Below are positions 17,374-25,007 of a stretch of DNA of 33,303 nt, in pieces (position 1 is the first letter of the stretch; each line of letters opens with the position of its first letter). Below the pieces are notes generated by a model that saw only the letters and a list, made by a program, of their open reading frames with translations, searched no databases and was not told the DNA's origin. Source of the DNA: Gemmatimonadota bacterium (GTDB lineage: Bacteria; Gemmatimonadota; Gemmatimonadetes; Palauibacterales; KS3-K002); NCBI GenBank assembly GCA_020344375.1, contig CP070823.1:2273401-2306703 (forward strand), read 5' to 3'. A program made the position numbers and the translations under genes.

Positions 17374-18108
17374 CTAGGACCATCCCAGAAAGGCACACAT
17401 GCGCCGGTTGCGGTCTCCGCGCCGATAAGAATAAAAGTTATCCGAATCGCACCGGGTGCAACCGCTCGAGACCGTCACCCGTTCAGGCGCCACCCCGGCC
17501 GTCAGAGAGCTTTGGGCGACATGCGCCCGCAGATCGACGCGACCGGTACGTGCGGGCGACGCGCCGAGGGCGCGAATCACCTCAGGGCCGACCTCGTAGC
17601 ACTGGCCACAGATCGCCGGACCCAGGTGGGCGTACATCGACGCGACGTCTGCACCGAGCTCCTTCATCCTCGCCAGCGTCGCCTCTACGACCCCCGCGGC
17701 GATCCCCCGCCAACCAGCGTGTGCGAGCCCCAGCGCGCGCCGCTCTGGATCCACCAAGAAGACGGGTACGCAGTCTGCCACGGTCACCCCCAGCAGGAGG
17801 CCTTCGCCCGCAGTGACAAGCGCATCCGCCTCACCGACGACGTGCACACCGGAGTGCTGCCGACCATCGCACAGCACGACGTCGGCACCCTGGACCTGCC
17901 GGCAACGGGCAACACGCCGGATCCCCGTGGCTGCTTGCAGTTGTTGCCAGCCGTCCGACGTCAGGTCTTCAGCCGAAGGTCCAAAGTCCAGCTCGGCGAC
18001 GCGAGCGGTAATGCCCTGGACGAGACCCGGGAAGCGGGAGAGCCAATCGGCGTGGGTGAAGACACGCAGGCCGTCCAGCCAGTACTCTTGCTCTGTCACA
18101 GCGATCAT
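17374..18108 (-). CDS. PgeF/YfiH-type multicopper-oxidase-fold protein (DUF152), divergent metal site
   Basis: Family members were called laccases; E. coli YfiH (PgeF) is known to correct peptidoglycan precursors carrying L-Ser in place of L-Ala. 244 residues. Conserved parts: [13 protein letters not shown] (Cys113), [18 protein letters not shown] (His130), [16 protein letters not shown] and [20 protein letters not shown]. The first metal-ligand motif, normally QVHG, reads RQVQGADV, so the expected His is Gln73 (codon CAG). The N-terminal segment is also short and lacks the usual TRxGG pattern. Its ATG overlaps the murA stop (ATGA), a context that supports a wall-precursor role. Activity cannot be assumed. 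Confidence 0.85.
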   Translation of the reverse strand: MIAVTEQEYWLDGLRVFTHADWLSRFPGLVQGITARVAELDFGPSAEDLTSDGWQQLQAATGIRRVARCRQVQGADVVLCDGRQHSGVHVVGEADALVTAGEGLLLGVTVADCVPVFLVDPERRALGLAHAGWRGIAAGVVEATLARMKELGADVASMYAHLGPAICGQCYEVGPEVIRALGASPARTGRVDLRAHVAQSSLTAGVAPERVTVSSGCTRCDSDNFYSYRRGDRNRRMCAFLGWS

Positions 18109-19379
18109 TCGACTCTTTCGATGGACGCGCCAAGCTCTCGCAAGCGCTCGTCGATTCGCTCGTAACCGCGTTCGATCTGGCCGATGTTGTGAATCTGGCT
18201 GCGACCCTCGGCACCTAGCGCGGCGATGAGGATCGCCATTCCGGCCCGGATGTCCGGGCTTTCCACCACGGATCCGCGCAGCTTTGCCGGCCCGACCACC
18301 ACAGCGCGATGAGGGTCACAGATCACGATCCGGGCTCCCAGGCCGGTTAGCTTGTCAGCGAAGAACATCCGTGACTCGAACATCTTCTCGTGGATCAGTA
18401 CCGTGCCTCGGCACTGGGTGGCCACGACGAGCGCGATATTTATCAGATCCGCCGGGAAATTCGGCCAAGGCCCGTCATCGATCTTCGGTATCTGCTGGCC
18501 GATGTCCATGCGGACCTCAAGCGACTGGTCCGCTGGCACACGCAACGTTCGTCCATCAAGCTTGCAGAGCACGCCGAGTCGCTCGAACATCAGACGTATG
18601 CTCAAGAGGTGTCGCGGCTCGACATCGCCGATTGTGAGCTCGCTTCGGGTTACAGCAGCCAGTCCGATGAACGATCCGACCTCGATGTGATCAGGGCTCA
18701 GCTCGGCGCTCGCCCCTCCGAGCCGCTCAACGCCCTCGATCTCCAGCTCGGCCGTGCCGATCCCGGATATCCGGGCCCCCATGCGGTTCAGCAACCGGCA
18801 GAGGTCCTGCACGTGCGGTTCCGACGCCGCGTTGCGCAACACACTGGTACCTTCCGCTAGCGTCGCCGCCATGATCGCGTTCTCGGTGCCCGTGACGCTG
18901 GGTTCATCCAGGAAGATCTCCGTCCCCCGGAGCTTCCCGCGCAACACGAACTCATCGCCAAGCTCAACCTCGGCGCCAAGTCGCTGCAGCGTCTCGAAGT
19001 GCGTATCCAGCCGTCGCCTCCCGATCACGTCCCCGCCGGGAGGCGGAAGTCTCATATGCCCCGCACGGGCCAGCATCGGGCCGGCCAGCAGTATCGAGGC
19101 CCGAATCCGCGCGGCCAGCGCTGGCTCAAGCGCCGCAGACTGCACGTCCCGGGCTTGCAGCGTGAGAGCCCCTGGACCTGACCACTCGCACCGCACTCCA
19201 AGCGCAGTAAGCAGCTCCGTCATGGTGAGCACGTCACGAATGTCGGGTACATTGGCCAGCCTGACCGGCTCGTCGGTCAGCAGCGCCGCCGCCATCATAG
19301 GCAGTGCGGCGTTCTTGTTGCCCGCCGGCCGCACGTGGCCGTGGAGCGTGCGTCCGCCCTCAACAATGAAGCTGCTCAT
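18105..19379 (-). CDS. murA: UDP-N-acetylglucosamine 1-carboxyvinyltransferase with Cys-to-Asp active site
   Basis: First committed step of peptidoglycan synthesis: transfers enolpyruvate from PEP to UDP-GlcNAc. 424 residues from ATG 19379 (MSSFIVEGG); a TTG three codons earlier is less likely. Family residues: Lys22-Asn23 in AGNKNAALP, the catalytic Asp311 in NFPADL, and DIRAGMA for the PEP-binding Arg. The loop that normally reads PGGCxIG here reads [14 protein letters not shown], so the fosfomycin-reactive Cys is Asp117 (codon GAC). The same change is known in mycobacterial and chlamydial MurA and gives fosfomycin insensitivity. It diverges from the IIA-PII operon and overlaps pgeF downstream. 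Confidence 0.95.
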   Translation of the reverse strand: MSSFIVEGGRTLHGHVRPAGNKNAALPMMAAALLTDEPVRLANVPDIRDVLTMTELLTALGVRCEWSGPGALTLQARDVQSAALEPALAARIRASILLAGPMLARAGHMRLPPPGGDVIGRRRLDTHFETLQRLGAEVELGDEFVLRGKLRGTEIFLDEPSVTGTENAIMAATLAEGTSVLRNAASEPHVQDLCRLLNRMGARISGIGTAELEIEGVERLGGASAELSPDHIEVGSFIGLAAVTRSELTIGDVEPRHLLSIRLMFERLGVLCKLDGRTLRVPADQSLEVRMDIGQQIPKIDDGPWPNFPADLINIALVVATQCRGTVLIHEKMFESRMFFADKLTGLGARIVICDPHRAVVVGPAKLRGSVVESPDIRAGMAILIAALGAEGRSQIHNIGQIERGYERIDERLRELGASIERVE

Positions 19380-19386
19380 CGCGCCC

Positions 19387-19416
19387 AACTTAGGTCGCTG
19401 CGCTCGTGACCGTCAA
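19387..19416 (-). promoter_or_regulatory. Possible murA promoter
   Basis: On the reverse strand TTGACG (19416-19411), an 18-base spacer and TAAGTT (19392-19387). The -10 has only the TAnnnT positions. The predicted start of transcription would fall nearly on the murA ATG, implying a leaderless or near-leaderless mRNA, so I hold it with reserve. Confidence 0.38.
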
Positions 19417-19480
19417 TCGTCACCGCCGCTTCCCCGTTTGTGCCGGCCCCTGGAGCGACCGGGCCAGCGAGACTCCGCGC

Positions 19481-19510
19481 TTGACACCACACGGCCGTTT
19501 GGCCTATGTG
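19481..19510 (+). promoter_or_regulatory. Possible promoter of the IIA-PII-antiporter operon
   Basis: A perfect -35 TTGACA at 19481-19486, an 18-base spacer and a weak -10 TATGTG at 19505-19510. It would give a leader of about 20 bases before ATG 19538. It lies in the 158-base divergent gap with murA, which holds nothing else that I recognise. Confidence 0.45.
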
Positions 19511-19537
19511 AATGCAGTGTACCGACCCCTGGCTAGC

Positions 19538-20002
19538 ATGAAACTACATCACTACCTGCGTCCCGACCTGATCATCCTTGACCTCCAGACGGAGGGCGTG
19601 GAAAGCACGCTGCGTGACCTAGTGCGTAATCTGGCAGAGCACGGTCTCATTGACGACGAGCAACACGCGCTGGACGCGCTGTTGGAACGTGAAGCAGCGC
19701 AGTCGACCGGGATCGGCTGTGGGGTGGCGATCCCGCATGCCGTGTACCCCGAGTTGAGTTCGACGGTGATCGAACTCGCGCTCTCACGCACCGGCATCGA
19801 TTTCCTAGCACTGGACGAAAAGCCCGTGCACACCATATTTCTGCTTCTCTCGCCACCGAATCTAAGCAGCACACACATCAAGCTCCTAGCGCGGATCGCC
19901 CGCCTGATGCGCCAGCCGGCGGTCCAGGAGCGGCTGCTGAACGCCGCAAGCGCCGAGGACGTCATTGAGCGCATTCGTCAGTTCGACGAACAGCATCCCT
20001 AG
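19538..20002 (+). CDS. PTS EIIA domain protein of the nitrogen/regulatory (PtsN) type
   Basis: EIIA(Ntr)-like proteins take a phosphoryl group on a His from HPr-type donors and act mainly as regulators, for example of potassium transport in E. coli. 154 residues. Features: a helix LRDLVRNLAEHGLIDDEQHALDALLEREAAQSTGIG, then VAIPHAVYPEL with the phospho-acceptor His67, FLALDEKPVHTIFLLLSPP and a C-terminal helix ERLLNAASAEDVIERI. No EI, HPr, EIIB or EIIC lies in the window, which favours regulation over sugar uptake. I chose ATG 19538 because the family sequence starts there; the frame continues upstream but without similarity. No Shine-Dalgarno is evident. First gene of a six-gene plus-strand operon. 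Confidence 0.9.
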   Translation: MKLHHYLRPDLIILDLQTEGVESTLRDLVRNLAEHGLIDDEQHALDALLEREAAQSTGIGCGVAIPHAVYPELSSTVIELALSRTGIDFLALDEKPVHTIFLLLSPPNLSSTHIKLLARIARLMRQPAVQERLLNAASAEDVIERIRQFDEQHP

Positions 20003-20028
20003 CTCGCCACGGCGGCACACTTCAGCCT

Positions 20029-20385
20029 ATGCAACTACTCGTGGCCGTGATCAACCAGCCGGAAAAGCTCGATGACATCCTATCGGGCTTTCTCGAGTTG
20101 GGGATCACTGGAGCCACGATCATCGATAGCGAGGGGATGGCTCGTGTCCTCACCCACGACATTCCTCTCTTCGCAGGGATCCAGACACTCATCTCGAGAT
20201 CGCGCTCGCAGAACTACACCATCTTCAGTGTCATAGACGACGACGCCAAAGTCGAGGCGGCCTTCGCCCTTATCCAGGACGTCTGTGGCAGCATGTCAGA
20301 TCCCGGCACAGGAATCGTATTCACGATCCCAGTCAGTCGGGCGACGGGTGTGGCGCCCGAGCTCGGAGAAGAATCTGAGCTGTGA
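20029..20385 (+). CDS. PII-like signalling protein
   Basis: 118 residues with the ferredoxin-like PII order: strand MQLLVAVINQ, helix PEKLDDILSGFLELGI, strand TGATIIDSEG, a T-loop-like stretch, strand NYTIFSVID, helix DDAKVEAAFALIQDVC, and a last strand GTGIVFTIPVSRATGV resembling the C-loop region. The T-loop region is short and has no uridylylation Tyr motif (YRGAEY), so it is not a canonical GlnB or GlnK. PII-like proteins bind nucleotides or small effectors and gate a partner, often a transporter encoded next to them. It lies 26 bases after the EIIA gene, and its stop overlaps the antiporter GTG (GTGA). That coupling makes the antiporter the natural partner, an inference. Confidence 0.82.
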   Translation: MQLLVAVINQPEKLDDILSGFLELGITGATIIDSEGMARVLTHDIPLFAGIQTLISRSRSQNYTIFSVIDDDAKVEAAFALIQDVCGSMSDPGTGIVFTIPVSRATGVAPELGEESEL

Positions 20386-21662
20386 ACCCACTCCTCGTCG
20401 TCCTGCTGCTTGCCCTCATCGGTCTGCTGGGAGCTCAGCTCACCTTCTCCCGGCGCCAGGTGCCGCTGGGCCCACGCACCTTCATAGCGATCGGCGGGCC
20501 CTTCCTGCTCCTCGGTTTCCTCCTCGGCCCGCACCTCTTGCGAGTCTTGACGCCGGGGACGCTGCGGGCGCTAAACCCTCTGCTGGCCCTCGGGCTGGGC
20601 TGGGTCGGGGTGCTGTTCGGACTCCAGCTGGACCGCGCGCATCTTCGCCAGTTCCCGCCGCGCTACCTGGCCATCGCCTGGTCGCAGGCCGCGATCGCGT
20701 TCGGTGTCGTCTACATCGTCGGTCAGCTGCTAACCAAGGCCTGGTTCTCGCTCGAGCTGGACGCAATCGTCCTTGCAGCTGCAGCGACCGCGTGCGTGTC
20801 AACGCCAGCCGCGATCGCGCTCATCTCGAACACGTACAGGACCCGGGGCCGCATCACGCGCCTGCTCTTCTACGTCACCAGTCTCGATGCAGCCGTGGGA
20901 ATCGGTGCTCTCGGCCTCACGCACGCCGCCTACCACACCCGACTACTCGGGGGCGGTGTCGCGTTATCGCTGGTCGAGTGGTTTGTGATATCGGTGCTGC
21001 TAGGATTCTTCTTCGGCGTGCTGTTCCTTTCACTGACGCGAATCCGCCCGCGAAGCCAAGAATTGGTGTTGCTGCTCATCGGACTCGTACTCTTCGCAGC
21101 CGGCGCCGCGTTCTATCTCTCGCTCTCCCCCCTGTTCGTGTGCATGATCGCTGGGACGGTGATCGGCAACCTTTCGCCCGTGCGTCGCCGCGCCTACGCG
21201 GCCCTGTCACAATGGGAGCAGCCGATCTACATCATGCTGCTCGTGTTGGCCGGGGCGCTCCTCCATTTCTCTTCATGGTGGATCGTCCCGCTCGTGGCCG
21301 CCTACGCCGCAGGCCGACTCCTGGCCAAGTGGATCGGCGGCCTCGTGGCTTCGCGTGCCGGGCCGCGAGATCTGGCCCTTCCTGCCAGCTTCGGGCTCGC
21401 CCTGACACCTCAGGGCGGCATCTCATTGGCCATGGCCATTTCGTTCGTTCTTATCTACGTTCCAATGGGGAGCGAGCCGGACGCCGCGCTTAACGTCTTC
21501 TTCGCCACGGTGGTGATCGCGGTCGGCATCAGCGACCTCATCGGACCATTCCTGATTCGAGGTGTGCTGGAACGGGCCGGCGAACTCGACCGCAGGGTCG
21601 CACATGCCGGAGCCGCGAGTGACAGTAACAAGGGGAGAGGTGCCGCGTGGAGGATCCGCTGA
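20382..21662 (+). CDS. CPA-family cation/proton antiporter
   Basis: Polytopic inner-membrane exchanger, probably Na+ or K+ for H+; the cation cannot be read from sequence. 426 residues, about 12-13 hydrophobic segments. Family traits: GVLFGLQLDRAHLR in an early helix, a discontinuous-helix region AAATACVSTPAAIALI, and an intramembrane Asp169 in TSLDAAVGI, comparable with the ion-binding Asp of CPA exchangers. A C-terminal membrane block is LTPQGGISLAMAISFVLIY. It ends with a short basic tail and has no RCK/TrkA-N domain, so regulation must come from elsewhere, plausibly the PII-like protein or EIIA encoded upstream. It starts with GTG overlapping the PII-like stop, and its last 16 bases overlap the next gene. 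Confidence 0.85.
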   Translation: MNPLLVVLLLALIGLLGAQLTFSRRQVPLGPRTFIAIGGPFLLLGFLLGPHLLRVLTPGTLRALNPLLALGLGWVGVLFGLQLDRAHLRQFPPRYLAIAWSQAAIAFGVVYIVGQLLTKAWFSLELDAIVLAAAATACVSTPAAIALISNTYRTRGRITRLLFYVTSLDAAVGIGALGLTHAAYHTRLLGGGVALSLVEWFVISVLLGFFFGVLFLSLTRIRPRSQELVLLLIGLVLFAAGAAFYLSLSPLFVCMIAGTVIGNLSPVRRRAYAALSQWEQPIYIMLLVLAGALLHFSSWWIVPLVAAYAAGRLLAKWIGGLVASRAGPRDLALPASFGLALTPQGGISLAMAISFVLIYVPMGSEPDAALNVFFATVVIAVGISDLIGPFLIRGVLERAGELDRRVAHAGAASDSNKGRGAAWRIR

Positions 21663-22114
21663 ACCTGACGATTCAGGTGATACAGGCCCTGGCCGTTCTG
21701 GTGCTGGGTGTCGGCATGATCATGCTGGCGCGTGCTCTGCGCCGCATCAAGCGCAGCCTCGACCGGGTGGACGATGCACTGGACAGCATCGGTCGCGATG
21801 CGAGGCCGGTGCTCGACCGGGCGCGCGCCGTAGGCGAGAACTTGAACTTCATCGTGATGTCAGTTCGCAAAGAAGTTGGGCATGCAAGCGAGACGATATC
21901 ACGCGCCAACGAGCGGCTCGAGGCTGCCCTCGAAGTGGCGGAGGAGCGGGTTCAGGAGTTGGGCGCACTCATCGAGGTCGTGCAGGGAGAGGTCGAGGAC
22001 ACGCTGCTCACCGCGACATCCGCTCTCAGGGGAATACGCACCGGCGCGAAACTGCTGCGTCGTCGCGGACGGAACGACGACGAGGAGCTTCAGGTAGAAG
22101 ACCAGGAGGAGTGA
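21647..22114 (+). CDS. DUF948 / YtxG-like single-pass membrane protein
   Basis: 155 residues. An N-terminal membrane helix (~10-27, IQALAVLVLGVGMIMLARAL) is followed by a long heptad-rich region (~30-125) with RRIKRSLDRVDDALDSIGRDARPVLD, typical of DUF948, then an acidic C-terminal tail (DDEELQVEDQEE). It starts with GTG 21647, and GGAG lies nine bases upstream. In Bacillus, ytxG (DUF948) is followed by ytxH, the same pairing as here; those genes belong to the general stress response, but molecular function is unknown. Confidence 0.75.
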   Translation: MEDPLNLTIQVIQALAVLVLGVGMIMLARALRRIKRSLDRVDDALDSIGRDARPVLDRARAVGENLNFIVMSVRKEVGHASETISRANERLEAALEVAEERVQELGALIEVVQGEVEDTLLTATSALRGIRTGAKLLRRRGRNDDEELQVEDQEE

Positions 22115-22121
22115 AGGCGTC

Positions 22122-22496
22122 ATGGCCGCTGAGCCAAGCCGCACGGAGATTGGGAGCGGAGAGCACAAGCGGCAAGAGCCCGCCGAGCTGCTCCTCGCCT
22201 TCGCCATAGGCGCTCTCGTCGGCGTCGGTCTGGCCGCGATCTGGGTGCCGGAGCGACGGCGGCGCCGGCTACCCGCGGCGCTGAGTCGGCGTTACCAGCG
22301 CATGCGCAAGGCAAGCACGGCGACACTGGATGAGATCCGCAAGGCGGGCCGAACCATCGCGGGCGAGTTCCGTGAGGAACTTGGCGCAAGCCTCGAAGCA
22401 GCCCGGGAGGAACTCAAGGATATGGCGCGTCACCAGCTGGATCAGATGCACCAGGCCCTGCGCCGAGAGCAACGGAAGCTCGGCGGGTCACGCTGA
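22122..22496 (+). CDS. YtxH-like single-pass membrane protein
   Basis: 124 residues. A short charged N-terminus, one glycine-rich membrane helix (~21-42, ELLLAFAIGALVGVGLAAIWVP), a basic cluster (RRRRRLP) and a long amphipathic helix region (~60-120) rich in Ala, Glu, Arg and Lys (GRTIAGEFREELGASLEAAREEL). This layout fits YtxH-type proteins but is low in specific sequence signals. It starts with ATG seven bases after the DUF948 gene. Both small proteins could form a membrane-anchored coiled-coil pair, which is inference. Confidence 0.65.
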   Translation: MAAEPSRTEIGSGEHKRQEPAELLLAFAIGALVGVGLAAIWVPERRRRRLPAALSRRYQRMRKASTATLDEIRKAGRTIAGEFREELGASLEAAREELKDMARHQLDQMHQALRREQRKLGGSR

Positions 22497-22499
22497 CGC

Positions 22500-23516
22500 G
22501 TGCGCTGGCTCAAGATCCTCGGCGTCGCGGGACTGGCAGTCCTGCTTACGCCCACCCCCGCCTGGGCTTGGGGGCCGGGCATGCACATCCTCGTTGGCAC
22601 CGAGATCCTCGGCGCCCTAGGTCTGCTTCCGTTGGCTGTAGCGCGCATACTGCGCCGCTATCCTTTGGACTTCCTCTACGGCTGTATTTCTGCGGATATC
22701 ACCTTCGGCAAGAGGTACGCGCCAGTGGGCCGCAACTGTCACCACTGGCACGTTGGGGAAGAGCTTTACGACGCTGCCAATTCAGACGCCGGCCGCGCCT
22801 GTGCGCTCGGCTACCTGACGCACCTGGCCGGCGACACCATCGCCCACAACTTCTTCCTGCCGCGCCAGCTGCTGACTTCCGCGGCGACTCAGGTGATCGG
22901 GCATTCCTACTGGGAACACCGGATGGACGTGCATCTGGGTCAAGCCTACTTGCGAGCCGCGTTTCACCTGATAACGGACTTCGATCAAAGTCACAACGAC
23001 TGGCTGCTGAACCGCGTGCTGGATCGAACCGTGTTCAGCTTCCAGACCAACCGCCGGATCTTTCGTGGCATGATCAGGCTCGCGGACCACAACACCTGGC
23101 AGGCGATGTTCGACCGCGTGCTCGACTACTCACGCTGGGACGTCGACGATCACGAGGTCGCCAGATGGTTGCGTTACACCTTTGACTTCGCCACAGACTA
23201 CCTCATCAACCGGAAGGGCTCGGTCGTGGCCTTCTTGGATCCCACTGGTGAGCGCCGCCTCGGTGAAGCGAAGATGCTGAACCGGCAGTACGGCCTCCGA
23301 AACGGCTTGCGCAAGACCCAGCTGCAGGAAGAACTCTCACACGTTTCTGACGAACGCTTTCCGATGCCAGGAGATCGTCTCGGCTGGTGGGATCAGCGGC
23401 TGCGCGCAGAAGGGATGTGGGTCGATCTGGCGAATCTGAAGGCGAAGCTCATCCGACCCAAGCAGCCACGCATTCTCACACGGCGCCGTGGGCAGAGGCT
23501 GAGACGACGTGCCTGA
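22500..23516 (+). CDS. Secreted zinc-dependent phospholipase C family protein
   Basis: 338 residues. A signal peptide (1-23, RWLKILGVAGLAVLL then PTPAWA) precedes WGPGMHILVG. Cleavage at AWA would expose Trp24 as the first mature residue, as in bacterial zinc phospholipases C, where the N-terminal Trp binds zinc. Other likely zinc ligands are His29, the NCHHWHVGEE block, and GYLTHLAGDTIAHNFFLP, which resembles the HxxxD and HxxxE metal motifs. The C-terminus is basic (LTRRRGQRLRRRA). It probably hydrolyses phospholipids outside the cytoplasm; the substrate is unknown. It starts with GTG three bases after the YtxH-like gene and is last in the operon. Its stop is inside a hairpin shared with the end of gatB. 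Confidence 0.85.
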   Translation: MRWLKILGVAGLAVLLTPTPAWAWGPGMHILVGTEILGALGLLPLAVARILRRYPLDFLYGCISADITFGKRYAPVGRNCHHWHVGEELYDAANSDAGRACALGYLTHLAGDTIAHNFFLPRQLLTSAATQVIGHSYWEHRMDVHLGQAYLRAAFHLITDFDQSHNDWLLNRVLDRTVFSFQTNRRIFRGMIRLADHNTWQAMFDRVLDYSRWDVDDHEVARWLRYTFDFATDYLINRKGSVVAFLDPTGERRLGEAKMLNRQYGLRNGLRKTQLQEELSHVSDERFPMPGDRLGWWDQRLRAEGMWVDLANLKAKLIRPKQPRILTRRRGQRLRRRA

Positions 23517-23530
23517 AGGCTGTCAGGCGC
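23509..23530. terminator. Hairpin shared by two convergent stop codons
   Basis: GCCTGA (23511-23516), six-base loop, TCAGGC (23523-23528), extended by one G-U and one G-C pair. It contains the phospholipase TGA (23514-23516) on the plus strand and the gatB TGA (23525-23523) on the minus strand, with only six bases between the genes. There is no T tract on either side, so it may be a weak bidirectional terminator or a barrier to 3' exonucleases. Confidence 0.45.
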
Positions 23531-25007
23531 TTCCAGCACTCTCATCATCCAACCGCCCCATCGCCGCCCTCAGGGCCTCACGCAGACGATCAGGATCGGC
23601 CTTACCCTGCGACTTGTGCATGGCCTGACCGATGAAGAAGGCAAGCAGCTTCTCCTCCCCCTTGCAGTAGCGCTCCACCTCCTTAGGATGCTCGGCGATC
23701 ACCTCGCTGACCCAGCCATCGATCTGCCGCTCGTCACTCACCTTGCGTAGACCTTCCTCATCGATGATCTGCGCAGCAGTCTTTCCCGTTTCCACCATCC
23801 TGCGGAGTACCTGTTTGCCAAGAAGTCTCGACAACGTGCCCGCACCGACCAACTCGATCAGCTCGGCAAGTTGCTCCGGCTCGACGCCCAGATCGGTGAC
23901 CGCGAGACCGCGCTCGTTGGCCACCGCTTGTACCTCCACCATCACCCAGTTCGCCGCCGCTTTGGGATCAGAACATGCGTGTGCGACTGCCTCATAGTAC
24001 GCTGCCAGCGGCCGTGTGGCGCTCAAAACCTCCGCGTCGTAGGCGGGCAGCCCATAATCCGCCTGAAAGCGCCTCATCTTCTCCCACGGCAACTCCGGGA
24101 TCTGCTCAGCCGCCCAAGCGACGGTTCCCTCCGTCACCTCGAGGGTCGGCAGGTCCGGCTCAGCGAAGTATCGGTAGTCATGCACCTCCTCCTTACCACG
24201 CATCGGTCGCGCCTCGCCGCGAGCGGGATCCCACAACATCGTCTCGTGCTGCACCCTGCCGCCTGATTCGAGGATCGCAACGTGCCGGGCCGCCTCGTAG
24301 GTCAGTGCTTTCTCCAGTTGGCTGAACGAGTTCACGTTCTTCACTTCGGTCTTCGTTGGCAGCTCGACGCTGCCATGAGGCCGCACGGATACGTTCGCGT
24401 CAACCCGGAGACTGCCCTCCTCCATATTGCAGTCGCTGACCTCCAAGTACTCCAGTGTCTGCTTCAGCCTGCCGAGGAACGCTCGAGCTTCAGCAGGCGA
24501 GCGGAGGTCCGGGGCCGTGACGACCTCGATCAGCGGCACGCCCGCGCGGTTCAGGTCTACCGCCGTCTGGCCCGGGAAACGGTCATGAAGCGACTTCCCC
24601 GAGTCCTCCTCGACGTGCAGACGCTGGACATCGATGCGGCACGCCGGCCGGCTATCAACCGCCGGCAGCTCCAGCCAACCGTCTGTCGCCAGCGGCCGGT
24701 CGTACTGACTGATCTGGTAGCCCTTGGGAAGATCAGGGTAGAAGTAGTTCTTGCGTGCAAACACGGATCGGCGGTGGACCTCGCAGTTCAGCGCCAGTGC
24801 CGCGAGGACAGCCAGCCGGACAGCCTCCTCGTTCACCGCAGGCAGGGCCCCTGGCAGGCCGAGGCAGACCGGGCAGACGTGCGTGTTGGGCGGCGCGCCG
24901 AACTGGACGCGACAGCCGCAGAACATTTTGCTGCGCGTCTCGAGCTGGACATGGATCTCCAGACCGATAACCGTCTCGTAGCCCTCTCGCGCGCTCACGG
25001 AAGACAC
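23523..25007 (-). CDS. gatB: Asp-tRNA(Asn)/Glu-tRNA(Gln) amidotransferase subunit B
   Basis: Kinase and tRNA-binding subunit of GatCAB, which amidates mischarged Glu-tRNA(Gln) and Asp-tRNA(Asn). 494 residues. It starts VSAREGYETVIGLEIHVQL and has a four-Cys zinc site (Cys30, Cys32, Cys45, Cys48 in FCGCRVQFG and VCPVCLGLPG). Further signatures are FYPDLPKGYQISQYDRP, VDLNRAGVPLIEVVT, and EVKNVNSFSQLEKAL. The C-terminal GatB/YqeY tail domain starts near 340. It starts with GTG directly after the gatA stop. The presence of GatCAB suggests that AsnRS and/or GlnRS is missing from this genome, which cannot be tested here. Confidence 0.98.
   Translation of the reverse strand: MSSVSAREGYETVIGLEIHVQLETRSKMFCGCRVQFGAPPNTHVCPVCLGLPGALPAVNEEAVRLAVLAALALNCEVHRRSVFARKNYFYPDLPKGYQISQYDRPLATDGWLELPAVDSRPACRIDVQRLHVEEDSGKSLHDRFPGQTAVDLNRAGVPLIEVVTAPDLRSPAEARAFLGRLKQTLEYLEVSDCNMEEGSLRVDANVSVRPHGSVELPTKTEVKNVNSFSQLEKALTYEAARHVAILESGGRVQHETMLWDPARGEARPMRGKEEVHDYRYFAEPDLPTLEVTEGTVAWAAEQIPELPWEKMRRFQADYGLPAYDAEVLSATRPLAAYYEAVAHACSDPKAAANWVMVEVQAVANERGLAVTDLGVEPEQLAELIELVGAGTLSRLLGKQVLRRMVETGKTAAQIIDEEGLRKVSDERQIDGWVSEVIAEHPKEVERYCKGEEKLLAFFIGQAMHKSQGKADPDRLREALRAAMGRLDDESAGSA

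Noticed and set aside
19406..19537. Upstream extension of the EIIA gene (GTG or ATG from 19406)
   Set aside because: It would cover the candidate promoter and murA upstream region, and has no similarity to EIIA. MKLHHYLRPDLI is the expected start.
20285..21493. 402-codon frame overlapping the antiporter gene in another plus-strand frame
   Set aside because: Translation is Arg/Pro/Ala-rich without membrane or domain pattern, while the other frame encodes a clear polytopic antiporter.
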